A DNA stretch of 11,065 nucleotides from Wenzhouxiangella sp. (lineage in GTDB: Bacteria; Pseudomonadota; Gammaproteobacteria; Xanthomonadales; Wenzhouxiangellaceae). The stretch spans positions 1-11,065 of the forward strand of contig SKZJ01000091.1 of NCBI GenBank assembly GCA_007127425.1, read 5' to 3'. Shown here piece by piece: positions 7,099 through 11,065 of the stretch. How positions within the stretch are numbered: the stretch's first letter is position 1; every line of letters starts with the position of its first letter. The notes beneath the pieces were generated by a model. That model searched no databases and was not told where the DNA came from. It worked only from the letters and a program-made list of their open reading frames with translations. The position numbers and the translations under genes are program-made.

Positions 7099-8457
7099 TC
7101 ACTTCCGGTCGCCGGTATCAGCAACGAAGCTGACCGACTGCTCTTCCAGAATCTGCGACAGGCGACGTGATGCACCGGCCGCGAAGGCGTGCAGCAACAG
7201 CAGCGGCACGGCGGCAATCAGGCCCAGCACCGTCGTGATCAGCGCCTGGGAGATACCGCCTGCCATCAGCTTGGGATCACCCGTACCGAACAGCGTGATG
7301 GCCTGGAAGGTGACGATCATACCGATCACCGTACCGAGCAGACCCATCAGCGGAGTAACGGCTGCCAGCACCTTGACCAGGTTGAGGCCGCGTTCGAGTT
7401 TCGGAATCTCCTTGAGCACCGCATCATCGAGATGCAGCTGGAGGGTTTCGAGGTCCTCGTGCTTGTGCTCATTGTACGACGCCATGATCCGACCGAGCGG
7501 GTTGGACTCCGACGGTGTCGAGGACTTCATTTGTGCCCTGACCTGCATGGAGGTGATCATCAGCATGGCCCAGCGGAAGATCGCCAGCAGAATACCGAAG
7601 AACGCCACGACGATAATGGTGTAACCGATCCAGCCGCCCTGGTCGATACGCTCGCGCAACGTCGGGGTCTCGATCACCAGGCCGAGCAGGGTGCCCAGCG
7701 ACGGGTCGACCATGCCGCGAACGACACCGTCACCGTCATAATCGACGACACGCCGGGCAGCACGGACAGCGCCGCCGCCAGGCTGGCGAACCAGGTAACG
7801 CAAGGTGCCATCCTGGGCCACCATGTAGCCACGTTCGGTGAAGGCAGTGAATGGCCCGATGCGAACGACACTCTCATCAACCGAGCGATTATCGGCGCGG
7901 ATCACCGGGGCGTCGTAGCGAACCACCTTGCCCTGCTCGGTCGCTTCCTGGAGCATGGTGAACCACAGCCCCTCGAGTTCGTCGATGGTGGGCAGGGCAC
8001 CTGCCTGCGCCATGCGCGAGAGGTCCTCGCCTCGGCCGGGCAACTGGGTGGAGATCAGCGACTCTTCAAGCTGCTCGTTGAGATCGGCCGCGGCCGCACG
8101 GGCCACACCGAAGAGCTCACCGAACTCACCCTGGCGCTCGGCCAGCTGGTTGCGCAACTCTTCGAGTTCGCGGTCGTTGTCGTTGCGAACACCCTCGAGG
8201 CGGCTGGCTTCCTGTTCGGCGGCTTCCACTTCGTTGCGAACGCGCTGAAGCTCCTGCTCGCGGTTGACTTGTTCCTGGCGGAAGCGTTCTTCACGCTCGC
8301 GGTTGGCCTCGGCCACCTGCTGACGTTCGGTCTGCATGGTGCGCAGCACTTCTTCAAGCGTCTGCGGCTGCGCCATCAAGTTGGGCGAAAAGCCGGCCAG
8401 GGCCAGGACCGAGGCGGCAACGAGCACGGCCAGGCGGTTGGAAATCTTGGAGGTCAT
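7099..8457 (-). CDS. ttpC: TtpC-type ExbB: MotA/TolQ/ExbB proton-channel protein with periplasmic coiled coil
   Basis: From the ATG at 8457 the product is 452 residues. It has a signal peptide (cleavage near NLMA-Q, residue 29) and a Glu/Arg/Gln-rich coiled coil at about 33-110. A periplasmic globular part at about 145-265 includes TIDELEGLWFTMLQE and VRIGPFTAFTERGYMV. The channel domain has membrane segments near 277-298, 361-384 (VTPLMGLLGTVIGMIV) and 402-424. This matches TtpC of Vibrio TonB2 systems, which is needed there together with ExbB2, ExbD2 and TonB2. AGGGA five bases before this ATG supports the start. An in-frame ATG at 8529 overlaps the DUF3450 stop as ATGA and would add 24 residues before the signal peptide; its ribosome site is weak. 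The channel segments resemble those of the downstream ExbB half. Confidence 0.88.
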   Translation of the reverse strand: MTSKISNRLAVLVAASVLALAGFSPNLMAQPQTLEEVLRTMQTERQQVAEANREREERFRQEQVNREQELQRVRNEVEAAEQEASRLEGVRNDNDRELEELRNQLAERQGEFGELFGVARAAAADLNEQLEESLISTQLPGRGEDLSRMAQAGALPTIDELEGLWFTMLQEATEQGKVVRYDAPVIRADNRSVDESVVRIGPFTAFTERGYMVAQDGTLRYLVRQPGGGAVRAARRVVDYDGDGVVRGMVDPSLGTLLGLVIETPTLRERIDQGGWIGYTIIVVAFFGILLAIFRWAMLMITSMQVRAQMKSSTPSESNPLGRIMASYNEHKHEDLETLQLHLDDAVLKEIPKLERGLNLVKVLAAVTPLMGLLGTVIGMIVTFQAITLFGTGDPKLMAGGISQALITTVLGLIAAVPLLLLHAFAAGASRRLSQILEEQSVSFVADTGDRK

Positions 8458-8525
8458 AGTTTCCCTGCCATCGGATGGTTGATTCATGTTCATGGCGATT
8501 GAGTTCATCTTCCGTTCCACCCCTG

Positions 8526-9317
8526 TCATTCTGCGTCACGCGGCGCGGTGGTCGGAATGTACATGAAGTCCGGCGGAATCTGCTCGCGAGCAATACGGGA
8601 ACCGGTCTTGAGGTCGGGCAGGAAGGAGGAATCCAGATCCACCCAGCTACTCGTCTGCGTGTCGAAGCGCTTGAGCACTTCGTCATCGTCCGTGCGGAAG
8701 GTGAGAGAGACACGACCGATCCGCAGGAACTCCACGTTCTCGTACAGGCGACCGTCGACCTCGATGTCGCCACGGTAGGCTTCAATGGTGCGGCCGTACT
8801 CGTTCTCGATCTGGTAGGCCTCGACCACCATGCGATAGCGCTGGGCCGGTGAACGCGAGGGATCGTCCATGGCGTTTTCCAGTCTCTGGACGCGTTCGCG
8901 CCGCTCTTCCAGCAGGAAGGGCACGTCCGCCTCGACCAGCCGGGCAAGGCCATCGACCATGTCTTCCATCAGCGGCTGCACGGCACGCTGCAAGGCCGCG
9001 ATATTGTCGATGTCGCTGCGCAGCGAATCGATTTCGCGCTCCTGCGACTCGACCTGGCGGCGCTGGGACTGGTTGTAGCGCGTGAGCTGCTCGAGCTGGT
9101 TGAGGTTGGCGCGGTAGTCACCCAGCAGTTGCTGGGTGCGCTCATCGATGTCATCGATGCGCTCCTGCGACTGGCGGGTGCCTTCCTGAGCCTGGCGGCT
9201 GGTTTCGAGCACCGGCTCGATTTCCTGCGTGTAAACGCTGAAGCTCGCCATCAGGAACAGGCCGCCGGCGAAAGTGGCGCAGAGGCCGAAAACTTGTCTA
9301 TTGGTCAGTATCTTCAT
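8526..9317 (-). CDS. DUF3450 family periplasmic coiled-coil protein
   Basis: The product is 263 residues, the usual DUF3450 size. An N-terminal hydrophobic segment at about 8-29 acts as a signal peptide or anchor. A long coiled coil rich in Gln/Glu/Arg runs over about 33-115. The family core follows: DVPFLLEERRERVQRLE at 131-147, then VVEAYQIENEYGRTIEAYRG at 164-183, and a beta-rich end with FLRIGRVSLTFRT (197-209) and SSWVDLDSSF (223-232). DUF3450 genes regularly lead TtpC/ExbB/ExbD/TonB operons, as here; their molecular function is not established. The frame is open to 9389, but the extra 24 residues lack a ribosome site and would sit before the hydrophobic segment, so the ATG at 9317 is preferred, though its own Shine-Dalgarno is weak. 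Its stop overlaps an upstream in-frame ATG of ttpC. Confidence 0.88.
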   Translation of the reverse strand: MKILTNRQVFGLCATFAGGLFLMASFSVYTQEIEPVLETSRQAQEGTRQSQERIDDIDERTQQLLGDYRANLNQLEQLTRYNQSQRRQVESQEREIDSLRSDIDNIAALQRAVQPLMEDMVDGLARLVEADVPFLLEERRERVQRLENAMDDPSRSPAQRYRMVVEAYQIENEYGRTIEAYRGDIEVDGRLYENVEFLRIGRVSLTFRTDDDEVLKRFDTQTSSWVDLDSSFLPDLKTGSRIAREQIPPDFMYIPTTAPRDAE

Positions 9318-9582
9318 GCCCAGTTCATCACGTGTTTTGGATTGGGTAACTCGTCGGCGACCCATGCGGGAGGCCGGAAAGGCACACATTCTACGCAGTT
9401 CTCATCCGCCAACGCAAGCGCCATTCCGTTGACATGTATCACGGAACCACAGCCTGTTTTGGGGAATCAAAGGAAAACAACCGGTTCCGATGGGATGGAC
9501 CGGCAGGGATCACGACACAATCCCCTGGCGCGGACGTCGGCAACAACAATCGCTGCGTGCCACTTGTCACGGACGGAGACGG
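9318..9582. other. Divergent intergenic region (265 bp)
   Basis: It separates the minus-strand operon from the plus-strand transglutaminase-TPR gene and holds the promoter noted at 9388-9417. For the plus gene there is a perfect TTGACA at 9429-9434, but no fair -10 at 16-18 bp. A possible leader hairpin lies at 9504-9527 (CAGGGAT with ATCCCCTG, one bulged base, 9-base loop). I see no Fur box, riboswitch or small gene in it. Confidence 0.6.
9388..9417 (-). promoter_or_regulatory. Candidate sigma70 promoter for the DUF3450-TonB operon
   Basis: On the minus strand, TTGCGT (9412-9417) and TAGAAT (9388-9393) are separated by 18 bp. Each differs from consensus by two and one bases respectively. 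The expected start point is about 65 bases upstream of the DUF3450 ATG. It is the best match I found in the 265-bp divergent region. No AT-rich Fur-like 19-mer overlaps it. Confidence 0.5.
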
Positions 9583-10665
9583 ATGAAAATATTACTTGGA
9601 TCAACACTGGCATTGGGTCTATCGGGCGACATGGCACCGCCCGATCCCGATGAAGTCATGAGACTCCCCGAAGCGGTGATCGAACAAATCGACGAGCACG
9701 TCTACCGGGGCAGCAACAATCCCGATCGGCGTCTCGAACTGCTGGCCCGATTGATGTTTTCAAGTGGCGGCATGGGCTTCAGCTACATTGTTGAACCGAC
9801 GCGAGACGCAGCCGGAGCATTCGATGCCGGCGAAGGCAACTGCCTGTCATTTACCCTGCTGTTCCTGGCCATGGCCGACCATGTGGGCCTTCGTGCCACT
9901 CCGCGCGAGGTGCAGGTGCCGCTCAGCTGGCGACGGGACGGCAGCTCGCTTTACGAAACCGGCCACGTCAACGTGCTGGTGGAGACCGGGACACGGCGTG
10001 CGGTCGTCGACTTCGAGCCGGACCCGATCCGGTCTCACCGCCTGTCGACGACACGGCGGGCGCAACGCATCAGCCGCGAGCGTGTGCTCGCGCACTTCTA
10101 CAACAACCGGGCCGCCGAGTTGCTGGCCGCGGGCCATGCCGATGCAGCGCGCCAGTGGAGCAAAATCGCACTTCAACTCGCACCGGAGTTTTCCGCGGCA
10201 CTCAACAACCGGGGCGTGATCGAAAGCCGGCTCGGTGAGTTCGAGAACGCGCTCGGTTACTACCAGGAGGCGCTGAAGGTGGATACGGATAACAGCAGCA
10301 CCCTGTTCAATCTTTATGAACTCTACAGGCGCACCGGCGAGCACGTCGAGGCCCGGCAGGTCCTGGATCGGCTCGAGGGGCTGCGATCACGCGACCCGTA
10401 CCTGCATTGGTCGCTGGCCCGCAGATTCGAGGATCTGGGCGAACTGGAGCGTGCCGACCGACTTTACCGGCGCGCGATCGGACTAAGGGACGAAGAACCG
10501 CTGTTCCACGCCGGCCTGGCACGCGTCGCCGAGGCCTTGGGCGACCGGGAACGCGCCGAGCAGTCGCTGGCCCGGGCGATGGAACTCAATCGCCGCAGCC
10601 CGGAAACAGGCTTTCAATGGGACAACACTTTGCTTGCCCTCAAGGCCGGACTGACCGAACACTGA
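9583..10665 (+). CDS. Transglutaminase-like protein with C-terminal TPR repeats
   Basis: The product is 360 residues from the ATG at 9583, supported by GGAG four bases upstream; the frame is open to 9490 but the added residues look like leader, not protein. The N-terminus (MKILLGSTLALGLSG) may be a short signal peptide, without a clear cleavage motif. The transglutaminase-fold core has a candidate triad: Cys87 in AGEGNCLSFTLLF, His128 in ETGHVNVLVE, and Asp143 in VVDFEPD. That order and spacing match the superfamily. From about residue 168, four or five TPR pairs follow: ANNRAAELLAAG-like, FSAALNNRGVIESRLGEFE, LFNLYELYRRTGEHVEA, LHWSLARRFEDLGELERA and FHAGLARVAEALGDRERA. It may be a peptidase or a cross-linking or scaffold protein, probably in the envelope; the substrate is unknown. 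It is divergent from the TonB operon and may be unrelated to it. Confidence 0.8.
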   Translation: MKILLGSTLALGLSGDMAPPDPDEVMRLPEAVIEQIDEHVYRGSNNPDRRLELLARLMFSSGGMGFSYIVEPTRDAAGAFDAGEGNCLSFTLLFLAMADHVGLRATPREVQVPLSWRRDGSSLYETGHVNVLVETGTRRAVVDFEPDPIRSHRLSTTRRAQRISRERVLAHFYNNRAAELLAAGHADAARQWSKIALQLAPEFSAALNNRGVIESRLGEFENALGYYQEALKVDTDNSSTLFNLYELYRRTGEHVEARQVLDRLEGLRSRDPYLHWSLARRFEDLGELERADRLYRRAIGLRDEEPLFHAGLARVAEALGDRERAEQSLARAMELNRRSPETGFQWDNTLLALKAGLTEH

Positions 10666-10668
10666 TCG

Positions 10669-11065
10669 TCACCCGTCGGAGGGCTCGTCACCGACATCAA
10701 CGCCCGCCGAAATCAACTGCGATCGCAACGGCTCAAGGTGGTGACGGTAGTGACGCCACCGACCCGAGGCGCTTTTGTAAAGCGGGCGACGGACCTGCCA
10801 GTAGCTGGCCGTACGTACCGTCGTTTTCTGGCGGTGGAACGCCAGGCAGGCAGGATCCCACGGCAAATCCAGGAACTCGAGCAGCGAACGAATCTCGGTC
10901 TCCGGATCATCAACGAGCCGATCGTAGTCGACCTCCTTGATGCGATCAGGGAAGGTCGTTTTCCAGTGACGCATCAGCCGTTCGTACTGTCCGTAATAGT
11001 GCCCGATATCGGTCAGGGCATTGGCATAGGAGGCCGTTCTTGCGTCGAGGTGATGCATGAAAATC
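10669..11065 (-). CDS. Sulfotransferase family protein, C-terminal part (start outside window)
   Basis: The frame is open through the window end (the codons before MHHLD read Ile-Phe), so the N-terminus with the P-loop is missing. The visible 131 residues carry the typical end of TPR-associated sulfotransferases. They include ANALTDIGHYYGQYERLMRHW, then EVDYDRLVDDPETEIRSLL and FLDLPWDPACLAFH. Next come TVRTASYWQVRRPLY and GRWRHYRHHLEPL, which hold the conserved Thr-x-Ser and Arg-x-Pro-hydrophobic-Tyr elements near the PAPS site. In contrast to the degenerate relative at 1523-3574, these look intact. It converges with the transglutaminase-TPR gene, with 3 bp between the stops and no terminator hairpin between them. 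Confidence 0.85.
   Translation of the reverse strand, partial: IFMHHLDARTASYANALTDIGHYYGQYERLMRHWKTTFPDRIKEVDYDRLVDDPETEIRSLLEFLDLPWDPACLAFHRQKTTVRTASYWQVRRPLYKSASGRWRHYRHHLEPLRSQLISAGVDVGDEPSDG

Noticed and set aside
7189..8502. Long open frame of 437 codons on the plus strand opposite ttpC
   Set aside because: It is antisense to a convincing ttpC gene. Its His/Gln/Arg-rich composition is what GC-biased codons give when read from the other strand, and it has no recognisable domain.
9429..9434. Perfect TTGACA as a promoter for the transglutaminase-TPR gene
   Set aside because: At 16-18 bp downstream the bases are GC-rich (GCCTGT or CCTGTT), without a believable -10 element, so a promoter is not called.
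10307..10522. Minus-strand frame inside the transglutaminase-TPR gene
   Set aside because: It is antisense to clear TPR repeats, with arginine/alanine/proline-rich composition and no motif.

Overview
The window looks like the chromosome of a high-GC gammaproteobacterium. GC is high throughout and genes are packed with ATGA overlaps. The central operon is the TtpC/TonB2 type of energy-transduction locus known from Vibrio, Shewanella and relatives. Sulfotransferase genes of the TPR-associated kind, one full-length with TPR-like repeats and one partial, suggest a marine or soil lineage such as Xanthomonadales/Chromatiales (Wenzhouxiangella-like). That placement is inference; no rRNA or species marker is present.

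Layout. (1) Positions 1-827, plus strand: the 3' part of a radical SAM enzyme gene, cut by the window edge. (2) Positions 9317 down to 838, minus strand: a long run of eight genes. In transcription order these are a DUF3450 periplasmic coiled-coil protein, a TtpC-type ExbB with a long periplasmic N-terminus, an ExbB-ExbD fusion, a separate ExbD, a short TonB, a secreted TPR protein, a TPR protein with a degenerate sulfotransferase domain, and a small secreted Sel1-repeat protein. The first six are closely coupled (overlaps, 1-22 bp gaps). A strong GC hairpin separates the TPR gene from the last two. (3) Positions 9318-9582: a divergent intergenic region with a plausible sigma70 promoter for the operon. 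(4) Positions 9583-10665, plus strand: a transglutaminase-fold protein with C-terminal TPRs. (5) Positions 10669-11065, minus strand: the C-terminus of an apparently intact sulfotransferase, cut by the window end and convergent with the previous gene by 3 bp.

How the genes fit together. The ExbB and ExbD parts form a proton-driven inner-membrane motor. TonB would carry its work across the periplasm. TtpC and DUF3450 add periplasmic coiled coils, and the TPR protein is the usual companion of such loci. The receptor or substrate is not in the window. The most unusual feature is the continuous ExbB-ExbD reading frame beside a second, free ExbD. This creates a stoichiometry puzzle, because known ExbB-ExbD motors are asymmetric (five ExbB to two ExbD). 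No CRISPR array, mobile element, tRNA or rRNA was seen.
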